Assembly (NCBI RefSeq): GCF_024609785.1
Contig: NZ_JANHJQ010000015.1
Coordinates: 52,733 to 116,732, forward strand
Direction: 5' to 3'
From: Pseudalkalibacillus decolorationis
GTDB lineage: Bacteria > Bacillota > Bacilli > Bacillales > Fictibacillaceae
DNA length: 64,000 nt
The notes under the pieces were generated by a model. That model did no database searches and was not told where the DNA came from. It was given only the letters and a program-made list of their open reading frames with translations. Positions 45,300 through 54,688 of the stretch are shown here, one piece after another (position 1 is the stretch's first letter; every line of letters begins with the position of its first letter). The translations under genes were made by a program, and so were the position numbers.

Positions 45300-45701
45300 A
45301 TGTCTCTAAACAATCCGTACCAAGCCTATGAACAAAACTCTGTTGGCACAGCATCCCCGGGTGAACTGACGCTCATGCTCTATAACGGGTGCTTGAAATT
45401 TTTAAAACAAGCGAAAGCAGCGATTCAAGATAAGAAGACGGAAGAAAAAAATATGAACTTGATTAAAGCTCAGAAAATTATTCAAGAATTGATGGTGACG
45501 TTGAATACAGAAGTTGCTGTTGCCGAGCAAATGTTGCAGATGTATGATTACATGAATCGTCGATTGGTTGAAGCGAACGTGAACAACGACATTTCGATCA
45601 TTGAAGAGGTTGAGGGTCTGACGATTGAGTTTCGCGATACGTGGAAACAAGTGATTCAGATGAATCGGAAAGCAAACTATGGAAAGGGTGGTCGAGCTTA
45701 A
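45300..45701 (+). CDS. fliS: flagellin export chaperone FliS
   Basis: The 133-aa helical protein starts MSLNNPYQAYEQNSVGTASPGELTLMLYNGCLKFL, the FliS signature, and ends in a four-helix bundle pattern with YMNRRLVEANVNNDISIIEEV. FliS binds the disordered C-terminus of flagellin, the very part coded by hag exon 2. RBS AAAGGAG upstream. Its TAA shares one base with the fliT ATG. Confidence 0.96.
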   Translation: MSLNNPYQAYEQNSVGTASPGELTLMLYNGCLKFLKQAKAAIQDKKTEEKNMNLIKAQKIIQELMVTLNTEVAVAEQMLQMYDYMNRRLVEANVNNDISIIEEVEGLTIEFRDTWKQVIQMNRKANYGKGGRA

Positions 45702-46051
45702 TGAGTTCAGTGCAGGAATTGTTAAAGCAAACGGAAGCGCTTTACGATCATGTAACAAAAGGCATACCCGAAGAAACGCCGGATGTATATTTGGAAGAAT
45801 TAAACGGCCATCTTGAAAATCGGCAAAAATTGATGGGTGCTCTCAATGGTAATTATTCTGCAGACGAAATGAAAATGGGCAAGCAACTCGTACAAATAAA
45901 CGAATTGATACAACCGTATTTGGATGCTCAGATGGTTCGAATCAAGGCACAGCTTAAGCAAATTAAGGAAAAGAAAATGAACAACACGAAATATTCGAAT
46001 CCGTATCAATCTGCGAGAGCAGACGGAATGTTTTTCGATAAAAGAAAGTAG
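45701..46051 (+). CDS. fliT: flagellar protein FliT
   Basis: ATG 45701 overlaps the fliS stop (TAATG). The 116-aa helical protein (SSVQELLKQTEALYDHVTKG, LEELNGHLENRQKLM) is like FliT of Bacillus, an export chaperone for FliD. The C-terminal tail NPYQSARADGMFFDKRK is polar. Position and size support the call more than strict motifs. Confidence 0.88.
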   Translation: MSSVQELLKQTEALYDHVTKGIPEETPDVYLEELNGHLENRQKLMGALNGNYSADEMKMGKQLVQINELIQPYLDAQMVRIKAQLKQIKEKKMNNTKYSNPYQSARADGMFFDKRK

Positions 46052-46059
46052 GCAGGGCA

Positions 46060-46445
46060 ATGGTAGAACTTGATCAAAACCAGCATCAGCTGATTCGCAA
46101 CTATGTTGATTTGCTTGATACCGTAAGTCAAGGGTTCCAATACGTTGAAGAACAGTACCGGAAAGGCGATATGCAGTCTGCCGATGGTGTGCTCTCGGAT
46201 ACGTTCCTTGCGTTTACTCAGTTTGAAACGGCAAACCATACGCTGTTTGAGATATTTAATGGTGAGGAACGGATCGTGCAGGAAATTCAGAGCTTCTATA
46301 CGTTGATGAGCTTCTCGGTGAACTTGAAGTACGATTTAACGATGAGGATGCCAGACTGAAGATTGTGATCACGAAGCTTATTCCGGCATTTGCGGCCTGG
46401 AAAGAGCTCATTGACTCTAGATTTCTGCCTTATTTGCAGCATTGA
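46060..46445 (+). pseudogene. post-fliT flagellar-operon gene with a 1-nt frameshift
   Basis: The frame from ATG 46060 (MVELDQNQHQLIRNYVDLLDT) runs to an early stop at 46359 after a non-helical tail. A different frame from about 46290 reads ELLYVDELLGELEVRFNDED, then LIPAFAAWKELIDSRFLPYLQH to a stop at 46445. Adding one G at CAGAGCTT (46288-46295) joins both into a 128-aa helical protein. Small helical proteins with this tail follow fliT in other Bacillaceae and have no set function. It looks like a fresh single-base loss or a sequence error. Confidence 0.72.
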
Positions 46446-46534
46446 TCTGAAGCTTGATATGTAGCAAGCAGCAAAGGGTACTAATTGCGACAACAATAGA
46501 GCTCCAATATCGGATCATTGTGAGCCGAAATACT

Positions 46535-46569
46535 AGGACTGACTCGTATAATTGGAGTTAGCCTTTTTT
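46535..46569 (+). terminator. terminator of the fliD-fliS-fliT operon
   Basis: AGG-A-CTGACTC (46535-46545) pairs with GAGTTAG-CCT (46555-46564), one bulged A and one G-U pair, then TTTTTT. Confidence 0.85.
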
Positions 46570-47047
46570 GTACGTATAGAAAGTATAAGCGCAATTAAGG
46601 CGATCGTCTGCATTAAAGCTTGGCGCTAACTAGGTTTCCTTATATATGGTGCAATGAGGAATAAGATGGAATTTCCAATTGACTGGCATCTATAGCCTAG
46701 GAAAAAACGGACGGAATCTGATATCCTTAAGTGCATGTTTATACGAATAATGAGATCGGATATGCACAAAATATTCAAAGTAGAACGAGTGCAAACCTAA
46801 AGTGAAGACATCTGGATTTGGATCCAACCTATACATGGAATGTGCGTTGTTGATTTCTGGAAAGATAAGATTTACAACTTTGGACGTTCCTCAATAGAAA
46901 ACCAGAAAAGTCAAATCGAGCTCATGTAAAAAAGGTAAAAATGAATGAAAATAGAAGGTAAAAGAAGAGAATTCAGTCGAAAAAAAACCTCAATTTTATC
47001 GAAAAATGTCAGTAATTACGGCTTTTTACCTATTCGTTTCCATGTTG
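46570..47047. other. 478-bp spacer, possible decayed coding sequence
   Basis: No gene is supported. Around 46760-46929 one frame reads MHKIFKVERVQT, a stop, then about 40 open codons including VVDFWKDKIYNFGRSS, which might be a gene remnant. The frame at 46945-47157 overlaps the cold-shock promoter and is not credited. Confidence 0.35.
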
Positions 47048-47077
47048 TTGACGCCCGTGGTTGTACCGTTGTATACT
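47048..47077 (+). promoter_or_regulatory. promoter of the cold-shock gene
   Basis: TTGACG (47048-47053) and TATACT (47072-47077) with an 18-nt spacer form a good SigA promoter. The leader is then about 48 nt, shorter than the long cold-sensing leaders of E. coli cspA. Confidence 0.8.
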
Positions 47078-47131
47078 TTTATTGTGGAAATTACCACATG
47101 ATTTTTTCAATACGAAAGGAATGTGAATTAC

Positions 47132-47329
47132 ATGCAAGGAAAAGTAAAATGGTTTAACGCAGAGAAGGGTTTTGGATTCATCGAAGTTGACGGACAAGAC
47201 GACGTTTTCGTACACTACTCTGCAATCAGCTCTGAAGGCTTCAAAACTCTTGAAGAAGGTCAAGACGTGGAGTTTGAAGTAGTTGAAGGAAATCGCGGAC
47301 CTCAAGCTGCGAACGTAACAAAGCTTTAA
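47132..47329 (+). CDS. cold-shock protein (CspA family)
   Basis: The 65-aa protein begins [19 protein letters not shown], with RNP1 (KGFGFI) and RNP2 (VFVHYSAI) motifs, and ends [10 protein letters not shown]. It is a one-domain OB-fold RNA chaperone. ATG 47132 with GAAAGGAATG upstream. Much codon bias (AAC, CGC, GAC) hints at high expression. Own promoter and terminator. Confidence 0.96.
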   Translation: MQGKVKWFNAEKGFGFIEVDGQDDVFVHYSAISSEGFKTLEEGQDVEFEVVEGNRGPQAANVTKL

Positions 47330-47370
47330 TTCACATTCCTTTCTTGGATTGATTGAATTAAATGCAGTTC

Positions 47371-47408
47371 CCCCGCTTCTTCTATATCGAGGAGCGGGGT
47401 TGTTTTGT
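47371..47408 (+). terminator. terminator of the cold-shock gene
   Basis: CCCCGCT (47371-47377) pairs with AGCGGGG (47393-47399), followed by TTGTTTTGTT. Confidence 0.88.
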
Positions 47409-47568
47409 TAGAAAAAGGTTGAGATTTCTTATTAGGTGCACGAGTCAATTTTTCAAAAAAAGCAAAACTGGTTATTCGCTGGAATATGATATAATTATTA
47501 TAGAGTTGTATAGGAAATTAATAAGCGAACCGGATGATTAAAAGGTGATATTGAAGGAGGTTTCCCCT

Positions 47569-47859
47569 ATGTCTATGTTCAGTGAACTGCAAAATAAGAA
47601 ACATGAGATTCTACAGTTGGCCAGGCAGCATGGGATAATAGACCTGCGAATTTTTGGTTCTGTTGTTCGTTTGGAAGAGAACCAAAATAGTGATATTGAC
47701 TTTTTAGTAAGATTTGAAGAAGACCGAAGCTTGTTTGACTTGATTCGTTTTAAACAAGAAGTTGAGGTAATGCTTTCTAAGCCTGTAGATGTAGTAACTG
47801 AGGAATCTGTTCACTACACGATTAAAAGTGAAATTTTGAATGAGGCAATCCAACTTTGA
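47569..47859 (+). CDS. MNT-type minimal nucleotidyltransferase (MntA antitoxin-like)
   Basis: Start ATG 47569 with AAGGAGG 8 nt upstream. The 96-aa protein has RIFGSVVRLEENQNSDIDFLVRFEE, the GSx10-DxD motif of minimal nucleotidyltransferases (usually GSRARGE.SDIDL). In MntA/HepT systems this enzyme AMPylates and silences a HEPN RNase coded just after it, with overlapping start. Here that partner is cut to a stub. The second Arg of the usual GSRARG is lost (GSVVRLEE), so activity may be weakened. Confidence 0.88.
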   Translation: MSMFSELQNKKHEILQLARQHGIIDLRIFGSVVRLEENQNSDIDFLVRFEEDRSLFDLIRFKQEVEVMLSKPVDVVTEESVHYTIKSEILNEAIQL

Positions 47860-47900
47860 AAAAAGATAGGATCTACCTCACTGAAGGTTTTAATAAATGA
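47856..47900 (+). pseudogene. truncated HEPN (HepT/DUF86) toxin start
   Basis: TTG at 47856 overlaps the MNT stop, the normal overlap in these operons. It reads KKDRIYLTEGFNK and stops at 47900. KKDRIYL is the usual start of DUF86 HEPN toxins (about 110-140 aa); the R-x4-H active site is gone. A TnpB element begins about 35 bp further on, a possible cause of the loss. Confidence 0.6.
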
Positions 47901-47946
47901 TCTGACCACAGCAGAGATCCGCTTTGCCCCTTTTTTGAACTACTCA

Positions 47947-47979
47947 CCACTTAACAACCTTAAGGTCTGTTTGAAGTGG
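47947..47979. repeat. right-end hairpin of the TnpB element
   Basis: CCACTT (47947-47952) and AAGTGG (47974-47979) enclose the palindrome ACCTTAAGGT, downstream of tnpB on its strand. IS200/IS605 elements carry such imperfect subterminal hairpins, and the 3' end of the guide (omega) RNA normally lies here. Confidence 0.65.
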
Positions 47980-48018
47980 GAGATTCCTAAGAACACTAGT
48001 GTACCCACTAGTTATGGA

Positions 48019-49191
48019 TTAGGCGATCCCCGCAGTCCCTGCGGTTAGAAGCCTTATAGCTTCATTTTTGAGATTTATACTTGCGTTAAGATCTCGATCA
48101 TGATGAGTATGGCACTGCGGACAGTTCCATTCACGTAATCCTAGATTTTTAACGTCTTTGTTTTGGTAGCTGCAACAAGAACACAGTTGACTGCTGGCAA
48201 AGTTTTTTGAAACGGTCACGACTTGTTTACCGTACCATTTGGACTTGTATTCAATCATTTTTTTGAAGTGTGACCAGGATACTTCACTGATTGCTTTTGC
48301 AAGATGATGGTTTTTCAACATATTGGAAACGGCCAAATCTTCCATCCCGATTATGTCGTGGCTTTTGACAATGTCAGTGGAGATTTTGTCCAGATAGTCT
48401 TTTCTTGCATTTGCAATTTTTTCGTGGATTCGTGTCACTTTCCTTTTCGCTTTGTACCAGTTTTCACCGCCTATCGTTCGTCTGTTCATCACTTTTTGTG
48501 CTTTCGCTAATTTTTCCTCTAGTGAACGGAAAAACCTTGGATTGGGGTAGACGGTTCCATCCGAAAGAATAGCAACGTTTTTTAGACCAACGTCCACTCC
48601 GATCGACGTGTTGGTTTTCGGTAATGGAATGATTTCCGTTTCTGTCATTAGAGAAACAAAATATTTACCAGAGGGATTTCGCCTGACGGTAACACTTAAA
48701 ATTCGTCCTTTGACTTCACGGCTTTTTGCAAATCGGACAAGGCCAAGTTTGGGCATTTTAATAGAGTTGTTTAGGACAGCTATATTTCCGTTTGTATATT
48801 TCGTCGTATAGGATTGAACAGGATTCTTTTTTGACTTGAAATGTGGCTGTTTCGTTTGCTTTTTGTAATAGCGGTCATAGGAATCCGCTAAATTTTCCAC
48901 TGATTTTTGCAAAGCAATACGATCGACTTCCTTCAAAAAAGGATAATGCTTCTTTAGTTCGGGGAGTGATTTTACAATTTCATACTTGTTAAACCACTTG
49001 CCCTTCCAGTTATTCGCTGGTAGCTGACCGTTTTGAACCATTTCCTCGACGATATACCAATAAGCATCCTTTTCTTTTTGCTTACTGAGAAAAAAGTTGA
49101 AGACAAACCTTGAACAGCCAATGGTTTTGTTAATGAGTTCGAGCTGTTTGTGATTGGGATAGATTCGAAATTGATAGGCTTTATGAACCAC
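48019..49191 (-). CDS. tnpB: TnpB RNA-guided nuclease (IS200/IS605, IS1341-type)
   Basis: The 390-aa protein begins [20 protein letters not shown], the OrfB N-terminal helix. RuvC parts are [15 protein letters not shown] (Asp), [12 protein letters not shown] (Glu) and [11 protein letters not shown] (Asp), and the zinc ribbon is CSCCSYQN with CPQCHTHH. All catalytic residues are present and the frame is intact. TnpB nucleases use an omega RNA from the element's 3' end to cut DNA next to a TAM and so keep the element in place. No tnpA lies near, so the element cannot move alone. Confidence 0.95.
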   Translation of the reverse strand: MVHKAYQFRIYPNHKQLELINKTIGCSRFVFNFFLSKQKEKDAYWYIVEEMVQNGQLPANNWKGKWFNKYEIVKSLPELKKHYPFLKEVDRIALQKSVENLADSYDRYYKKQTKQPHFKSKKNPVQSYTTKYTNGNIAVLNNSIKMPKLGLVRFAKSREVKGRILSVTVRRNPSGKYFVSLMTETEIIPLPKTNTSIGVDVGLKNVAILSDGTVYPNPRFFRSLEEKLAKAQKVMNRRTIGGENWYKAKRKVTRIHEKIANARKDYLDKISTDIVKSHDIIGMEDLAVSNMLKNHHLAKAISEVSWSHFKKMIEYKSKWYGKQVVTVSKNFASSQLCSCCSYQNKDVKNLGLREWNCPQCHTHHDRDLNASINLKNEAIRLLTAGTAGIA

Positions 49192-49652
49192 ATGATTTCA
49201 CTCCTTTCTTTAATAGGAACATTTGTTCTATTGTATCATATAGAGGAAAGTTTTGGCTATCACCAACCGAAATTCATCTCCCCCTTATCGCTTGACTTCA
49301 CCCTTTACGATTGAAGAGGGAGTCTTCTTTCGGGAAAAGATAAATAATTCTTTACTCTACTTCCTTCCCCAGTAAATTTATTTTTGCTTGTACGAGTTCT
49401 TCTAAGAAATGTAATTCAAGAATATGTTAGTAGTGACATGTTTAACCGTGATGTTGCCCGATTTATCCTAACACCCCTAGTAAAAACGTCCTCCCCGAGC
49501 GACTCTCGGAATTTGTCGAAAGCTTTTACAAGAATGTCGATTATGTTGACATGTAAACTGTTCATTCCCCTTTATATTTCGGTATTTAACCCAGTTTAAA
49601 GGCGAAAAAACGTTTTTTAAAAATTTTGTCAAATTCTTTACGAAGATTTTAT
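49192..49652. other. spacer with the likely left end of the TnpB element
   Basis: CTCCC (49278-49282) and GGGAG (49318-49322) form a hairpin with inner pairs (TCG/CGA), a fair candidate for the element's left end. The rest up to the hpf promoter region holds only a 71-codon frame (49384-49599) without a ribosome site, not credited. Confidence 0.4.
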
Positions 49653-49679
49653 GTTTATGAAGGAATTGTTAAGGGGAAT
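49653..49679 (+). promoter_or_regulatory. candidate SigB-type promoter of hpf
   Basis: GTTTAT (49653-49658), 15 nt, GGGAAT (49674-49679) resembles the SigB consensus GTTTAA-N12-15-GGGTAT. The B. subtilis counterpart yvyD is SigB/SigH controlled. Two mismatches, so tentative. Confidence 0.45.
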
Positions 49680-49718
49680 ACCGAATTATATAGAGACACC
49701 CGAAAGGAGGAGTTATAC

Positions 49719-50291
49719 ATGAATTTTAATATTCGTGGAGAGAACATTGAGGTTACTTCAGCATTGAGGAGTTATGCAGAAAAAAAAGTGAAGAAGCTAG
49801 AGCGCTATTTTGATGGAACTCCTAAATCAGATGTTTATATCAACCTAAAGGTGTACAATAATGAGCAGCTCGTGGAGGTTACGATTCCAATGCCGGGCTT
49901 ATTGCTTCGGGCAGAAGAGACCCATGATGACATGTATGCTGCTATTGATTTAGTCGTTGAAAAGTTAGAGCGACAAATTCGAAAGTATAAAACAAAAGTA
50001 AACCGCAAATTCCGCCAAGGCGGTGCAATCAAGTTCGCCTTTGCAAATGGGAATGGAAGTGCTGCACCAACAACGACAACTGTGTTGGATGAGGAAGATG
50101 AAGATGATTTCCAAGTGGTACGTAATAAGCGTTTTGATCTGAAGCCAATGGATACTCAGGAAGCGATTCTTCAAATGGATATGCTTGGGCATAATTTCTT
50201 CGTTTACTCACACGCAGAATCAGGCGCAACGAATGTGGTATACAAACGTAAAGATGGTAAATACGGCTTAATCGAGCCAGAATCAGAATAA
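49719..50291 (+). CDS. hpf: ribosome hibernation promoting factor, long form
   Basis: Start ATG 49719 with AAAGGAGG 7 nt upstream. The 190-aa protein has an N-terminal HPF domain (MNFNIRGENIEVTSALRSYAEKKVKKLERYF begins it; then VTIPMPGLLLRAEE). An acidic linker DEEDEDD and the C-terminal dimerisation domain VVRNKRFDLKPMDTQEAI … GLIEPE follow. Long HPF pairs 70S ribosomes into inactive 100S dimers. It precedes secA as in B. subtilis. Confidence 0.97.
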   Translation: MNFNIRGENIEVTSALRSYAEKKVKKLERYFDGTPKSDVYINLKVYNNEQLVEVTIPMPGLLLRAEETHDDMYAAIDLVVEKLERQIRKYKTKVNRKFRQGGAIKFAFANGNGSAAPTTTTVLDEEDEDDFQVVRNKRFDLKPMDTQEAILQMDMLGHNFFVYSHAESGATNVVYKRKDGKYGLIEPESE

Positions 50292-50317
50292 AATAAAATG
50301 TATAACTTAAAAAGAGA

Positions 50318-50353
50318 GAGGGATTGGCTCAGTTTGAGTCAATCCCTTTTTTT
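50318..50353 (+). terminator. hpf terminator
   Basis: GGGATTGGCTCA (50320-50331) pairs with TGAGTCAATCCC (50335-50346; one G-U pair), 3-nt loop, then seven T. Confidence 0.93.
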
Positions 50354-50508
50354 CGGTTGTACAACAGACAAAGTAATTTAATAAAAGTTTTACAAAGTAT
50401 TAATCCTTTCAACATCATTTCCTGTATTCTTGTCCTTAACCGCTCAAACTGTTAAAATAAAACATGGACTAACTTTATATATGAGGTAGGTTTGGCTTTT
50501 TTGTAGAC

Positions 50509-50603
50509 TCAACCTTAGTTAGAAAACTAAGGTTGACAGTAAAAGCATAGGAACCTTCAGTAGTAAAGATTCACCAGCACAAAGCTAAATGCTGGTTTGT
50601 TTT
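50509..50603 (+). promoter_or_regulatory. two stem-loops in the secA leader
   Basis: TCAACCTTAGTT / AACTAAGGTTGA (50509-50536) is a perfect 12-bp hairpin with an AGAA loop and no T-tract. ACCAGCA (50573-50579) / TGCTGGT (50590-50596) follows, with TTGTTTT after it, like a terminator. They lie in the 361-bp hpf-secA gap and could form a leader attenuator. Confidence 0.5.
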
Positions 50604-50652
50604 AAAAACATTTTCAAAAACTATCTGTTTATAAATAGAGGTGCATAACTCA

Positions 50653-53163
50653 ATGATAGGTATGATTAAGAAAATTTTCCCAACTGGTAATGATCGACAG
50701 ATTTCACGTCTTCAAAAATATGCGGATGAGGTGGAAGCACTCGGTCCGGAAATAGAAAAACTGTCTCCTGAACAATTACGTGCTAAAACAGACGAATTCA
50801 GATCCCGTCTTTCAAATGGGGAGACACTTGATGATATCTTAATTGAAGCATTCGCGGTTGTTCGAGAAGCCGCGACCCGTGTACGTGGTGAACGTCCTTA
50901 CCCTGTTCAGATTATGGGTGCAGTTTCCCTACATGAAGGTAATATATCTGAGATGAAAACTGGTGAAGGTAAAACACTCGTTGCGACGATGCCAGTTTAT
51001 TTAAACGCGCTTGAAGGTAAAGGTGTGCATATTGTAACGGTCAACGAATACCTTGCTGCTCGTGACGCGGAGCAAATGGGAGAGGTGTACAATTATCTCG
51101 GTCTGACGGTCGGATTGAACGTGACGGGCTTGTCGAAAGAGGAGAAGAAGGAAGCCTACAGCGCGGATATCACCTATGCAACCAATAATGAACTCGGGTT
51201 CGATTACCTGCGTGACAACATGGTTTTATATAAGGAAGAAATGGTTCAGCGACCGCTTAATTATGCGATCGTCGATGAGGTTGACTCGATTTTAATTGAT
51301 GAAGCACGTACACCATTGATTATTTCTGGTAATTCCTCGAAAACAACGGATTTGTATCGAGTTGCAAACCAGTTCATTCATCAAGTGAAAATAGATGTCG
51401 ATTTCACTTATGACGTTAAGACGAAAAACGTTCAGCTTACTGAAGATGGTATGTCAAAGGCGGAGCAGTTTTTTAACGTAGAAAACTTATTCGATATTTC
51501 GAATGTATCGATTAACCACCATATTAACCAAGCACTTAAAGCTCATGTTGTGATGCAACGTGATACAGATTATGTTGTTCAAGAAGGCGAAGTTATCATT
51601 GTTGATCCTTTTACAGGGCGTTTGATGGCAGGTCGTCGTTACAGTGATGGGCTGCATCAGGCGATCGAAGCAAAAGAGGGCCTCGACATTCAACGTGAGT
51701 CAATGACACTTGCGACGATAACGTTCCAGAACTATTTCCGTATGTATAACAAGCTTGCGGGTATGACTGGTACAGCGAAAACGGAAGAAGAGGAATTCCG
51801 TAACATTTACAATATGAATGTTCTTGTTATGCCTACAAACAAACCGATTGCACGTAAAGATAACTCGGATTTGATTTATAAAACACAGGCAGGGAAGTTC
51901 CGTGCGGTTGTGAATGAAATTGCTGAACGTCATCAAAATGGACAGCCAGTGCTAGTTGGTACGGTTGCCGTTGAAACGTCAGAGCTTATTGCACAATATC
52001 TTAAGAAAAAAGGCGTACCACATAATGTATTGAACGCAAAAAATCATGGGCGTGAAGCTCAAATCATTGAGGACGCAGGTCAAAAGGGCGCTGTTACAAT
52101 CGCGACGAACATGGCCGGTCGTGGTACCGATATCAAGCTTGGAGAAGGTGTGCTAGAAGCGGGCGGACTTCACATTCTAGGTACAGAACGCCACGAATCA
52201 CGTCGTATCGATAATCAGCTGCGAGGTCGTGCTGGTCGTCAAGGTGATCCAGGTTCTTCTCAATTCTTTATTTCTATGGAAGATGAATTGATGCGTCGTT
52301 TCGGTTCTGACAACATGATGAACATGATGGAACGACTAGGAATGGAAGAAGATCAACCGCTTGAAAGTAAAATTGTCACAAAAGCGGTTGAATCTGCGCA
52401 GAAACGTGTAGAGGGTCATAACTTTGATGCTCGTAAGCAATTGCTGCAATACGACGATGTTATGCGTCAACAGCGAGAAATCATCTATAAACAGCGTGCT
52501 GAAGTGTTAGATTCGGAAAACTTGCGTGAGATCGCAGAGGCAATGATCAAGTCTACCGTTGAAAGAATTGTTGAGGCTCATACTCCAGAAGAAGAGGTTG
52601 AGGAGGATTGGGACCTTAAGGCAATCATCGATTACGGGAATGCGACGTTCTTAAAGGAAGGTTCTGTTACGGATAAAGAGCTTCGTGGAAAAGAGCGAGA
52701 AGAAATCATTGAGCACTTGCTGAGTATTGTAAAAGAGGAATACGATAAAAAGGAAGCCGACTTTGAGCCGGAGCGTATGCGTGAATTCGAAAAAGTGATC
52801 GTGCTTCGTTCCGTTGACCGAAAGTGGATGGATCACATCGATGCGATGGATCAGCTTCGCCAAGGAATTCATTTACGTGCTTACGGTCAAAACGATCCGC
52901 TTCGTGAATATCAATTCGAAGGCTTCCAAATGTTCGAAGCAATGGTTGCTTCGATTGAAGAGGAAGTCTCCACGTACATTATGAAAGCACAGGTGGAAAG
53001 AAATCTTCAGCGTGAGAAGGTTGCGGAAGGAAAAGCAGTTGATCCGAAAGCTCAGGAACAACAAAAGAAAAAGCCTGTCCGTAAAGTTTCAAGCGTTGGA
53101 CGAAATGATACCTGCCCATGCGGAAGCGGGAAAAAATATAAAAACTGCCACGGTGCATCGTAA
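50653..53163 (+). CDS. secA: preprotein translocase ATPase SecA
   Basis: Start ATG 50653, 9 nt after AGAGGTG; an in-frame GTG at 50641 overlaps that site. The 836-aa protein has Walker [32 protein letters not shown], the PPXD region, [31 protein letters not shown], and a C-terminal zinc motif [14 protein letters not shown]. SecA drives proteins through SecYEG, including the secreted CWB2 enzymes here. Length is normal for Bacillus (841). Confidence 0.98.
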   Translation: MIGMIKKIFPTGNDRQISRLQKYADEVEALGPEIEKLSPEQLRAKTDEFRSRLSNGETLDDILIEAFAVVREAATRVRGERPYPVQIMGAVSLHEGNISEMKTGEGKTLVATMPVYLNALEGKGVHIVTVNEYLAARDAEQMGEVYNYLGLTVGLNVTGLSKEEKKEAYSADITYATNNELGFDYLRDNMVLYKEEMVQRPLNYAIVDEVDSILIDEARTPLIISGNSSKTTDLYRVANQFIHQVKIDVDFTYDVKTKNVQLTEDGMSKAEQFFNVENLFDISNVSINHHINQALKAHVVMQRDTDYVVQEGEVIIVDPFTGRLMAGRRYSDGLHQAIEAKEGLDIQRESMTLATITFQNYFRMYNKLAGMTGTAKTEEEEFRNIYNMNVLVMPTNKPIARKDNSDLIYKTQAGKFRAVVNEIAERHQNGQPVLVGTVAVETSELIAQYLKKKGVPHNVLNAKNHGREAQIIEDAGQKGAVTIATNMAGRGTDIKLGEGVLEAGGLHILGTERHESRRIDNQLRGRAGRQGDPGSSQFFISMEDELMRRFGSDNMMNMMERLGMEEDQPLESKIVTKAVESAQKRVEGHNFDARKQLLQYDDVMRQQREIIYKQRAEVLDSENLREIAEAMIKSTVERIVEAHTPEEEVEEDWDLKAIIDYGNATFLKEGSVTDKELRGKEREEIIEHLLSIVKEEYDKKEADFEPERMREFEKVIVLRSVDRKWMDHIDAMDQLRQGIHLRAYGQNDPLREYQFEGFQMFEAMVASIEEEVSTYIMKAQVERNLQREKVAEGKAVDPKAQEQQKKKPVRKVSSVGRNDTCPCGSGKKYKNCHGAS

Positions 53164-53176
53164 ATAGACCAAAAGG

Positions 53177-53206
53177 GAAACTTGGCAACCGCCAAGTTTT
53201 CTTTTC
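53177..53206 (+). terminator. terminator between secA and prfB
   Basis: GAAACTTGGC (53177-53186) pairs with GCCAAGTTTTC (53191-53201), 4-nt loop, then CTTTT. Some read-through into prfB is likely as in B. subtilis. Confidence 0.85.
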
Positions 53207-53261
53207 GCACGAAGTAGCATCAATCTAACGTTTGTTTAATTTATTTGAAGGAGAATGCGGT

Positions 53262-54363
53262 ATGGACTTAGTTGAAATTAAACAAGAACTGAACATAATG
53301 CAAAAGCGAATCCAAGATTTTAGGGGGTCCCTTTGACCTCGATAATAAAGAGGCGCGTATAGCAGAACTCGATGAACAGATGGCAACACCGAATTTTTGG
53401 GACGACCAAAATGCGGCACAAAAGGTCATTAACGAGGCGAACGCGCTAAAAGATCCCGTCAACGAACTGCGTGAACTAGAAGAAACATATGAAAATCTTG
53501 TGGTTTCTCATGAACTTGTAAAAGAAGAAGAAGATCAAGAGCTGCAAACCGAGCTTGAAAGTGAATTAAAGGAGCTTTCCACTCAACTCTCCAACTTCGA
53601 ATTAACGATGCTGCTCAGCGAACCGCACGATAAAAACAATGCACTCCTTGAACTCCATCCTGGTGCAGGTGGAACGGAATCTCAAGATTGGGCTTCGATG
53701 CTTCTTCGCATGTACACTCGTTGGTCCGAGGATAAAGGTTATAAAGTAGAAACCATGGATTATCTGCCGGGTGATGAGGCTGGAGTGAAAAGTGTTACTT
53801 TGAACATTAAAGGCCACAATGCTTACGGGTACTTGAAAACGGAAAAAGGTGTTCATCGGCTCGTTCGGATTTCACCATTCGATTCGTCAGGCCGACGACA
53901 TACCTCGTTTGTTTCCTGTGAGGTTATGCCAGAGTTAGACGATGATATTGAGATTGAACTTAAGCCAGACGAAATTAAGATCGATACGTATCGAGCAAGT
54001 GGAGCCGGCGGACAGCATGTTAATACTACAGATTCGGCCGTTCGAATGACCCACTTACCGACCAATACAGTCGTGTCCTGTCAAACCGAGCGTTCGCAGA
54101 TCAAGAACCGGGAACGAGCCATTAAAATGTTAAAAGCAAAGCTCTATCAAAGACGAATTGAGGAACAACAGGCTGAATTAAACGAAATTCGTGGTGAACA
54201 AAAAGAAATTGGCTGGGGAAGCCAAATCCGTTCCTACGTTTTCCACCCTTACAGTCTTGTCAAAGACCACCGTACAAATGTGGAAATCGGAAACGCACAA
54301 GGTGTTATGGATGGCGATATCGATCCGTTCATCGATGCATACTTGCGATCACAAATGAAATAG
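53262..54363 (+). CDS. prfB: peptide chain release factor 2 with programmed +1 frameshift
   Basis: ATG 53262 (AAGGAG upstream) starts a 24-codon frame [24 protein letters not shown] ending at TGA 53334-53336. The site AGGGGG-TCC-CTT-TGA-C is the classic prfB shift: an internal Shine-Dalgarno-like AGGGGG three bases before CTT TGA C. A +1 slip resumes at GAC 53335 ([16 protein letters not shown]) and runs to 54363, in total 366 aa. The product has the GGQ motif in [10 protein letters not shown] and the SPF motif ([14 protein letters not shown]). RF2 reads UGA and UAA; low RF2 favours the shift, an autoregulation. Confidence 0.97.
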
Positions 54364-54382
54364 AATGTTGTAGAGTAAAGAA

Positions 54383-54428
54383 GGGGCTTCCTAAACGTTC
54401 GCAATCCAACGTTTAGAAAGCCCTTTTA
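54383..54428 (+). terminator. prfB terminator
   Basis: GGGCTT and CTAAACGTT (54384-54399) pair with AACGTTTAG and AAGCCC (54408-54423), one C-A mismatch, then TTTT. Confidence 0.93.
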
Positions 54429-54540
54429 GTTGTTTAGCTAGGACGTTCCCCTGCACCTACTAAAACAGGAAGATTCGCTATATAGTGGAAATGTGAATTG
54501 AACATTGGTTGCGCGATAGGATATCTGGGTTGTATTGTTC

Positions 54541-54600
54541 GTTCGCGGCAAAATCTATTTTTTCGCGGCAAACTATCTTTTCACGGGTATTTTCTTGGTT
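54541..54600. repeat. short degenerate tandem repeat (TTCGCGGCAAA…)
   Basis: CGCGGCAAA occurs at about 54544 and 54567, and a degenerate third unit (CACGGGTAT) near 54588, with a 22-24 bp period and T-rich spacers. It lies in the 490-bp prfB-DCC gap, which holds no gene. Confidence 0.55.
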
Positions 54601-54688
54601 CAAGCCATTATTTTTTTTAGATATCAACCCTAGAGGGTCTTTTTCTACGCATGATATACTAAAACTATAAGTTCCACCTAAAGAGGTT

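Noticed and set aside
46945-47157. 70-codon frame upstream of the cold-shock gene
   Set aside because: It spans the cold-shock promoter and enters the gene in another frame.
49384-49599. 71-codon frame between tnpB and hpf
   Set aside because: No ribosome site or family features.
53262-53336. prfB 24-codon frame as a separate small gene or sequencing error
   Set aside because: The stop is the conserved regulatory UGA with its internal Shine-Dalgarno-like AGGGGG.
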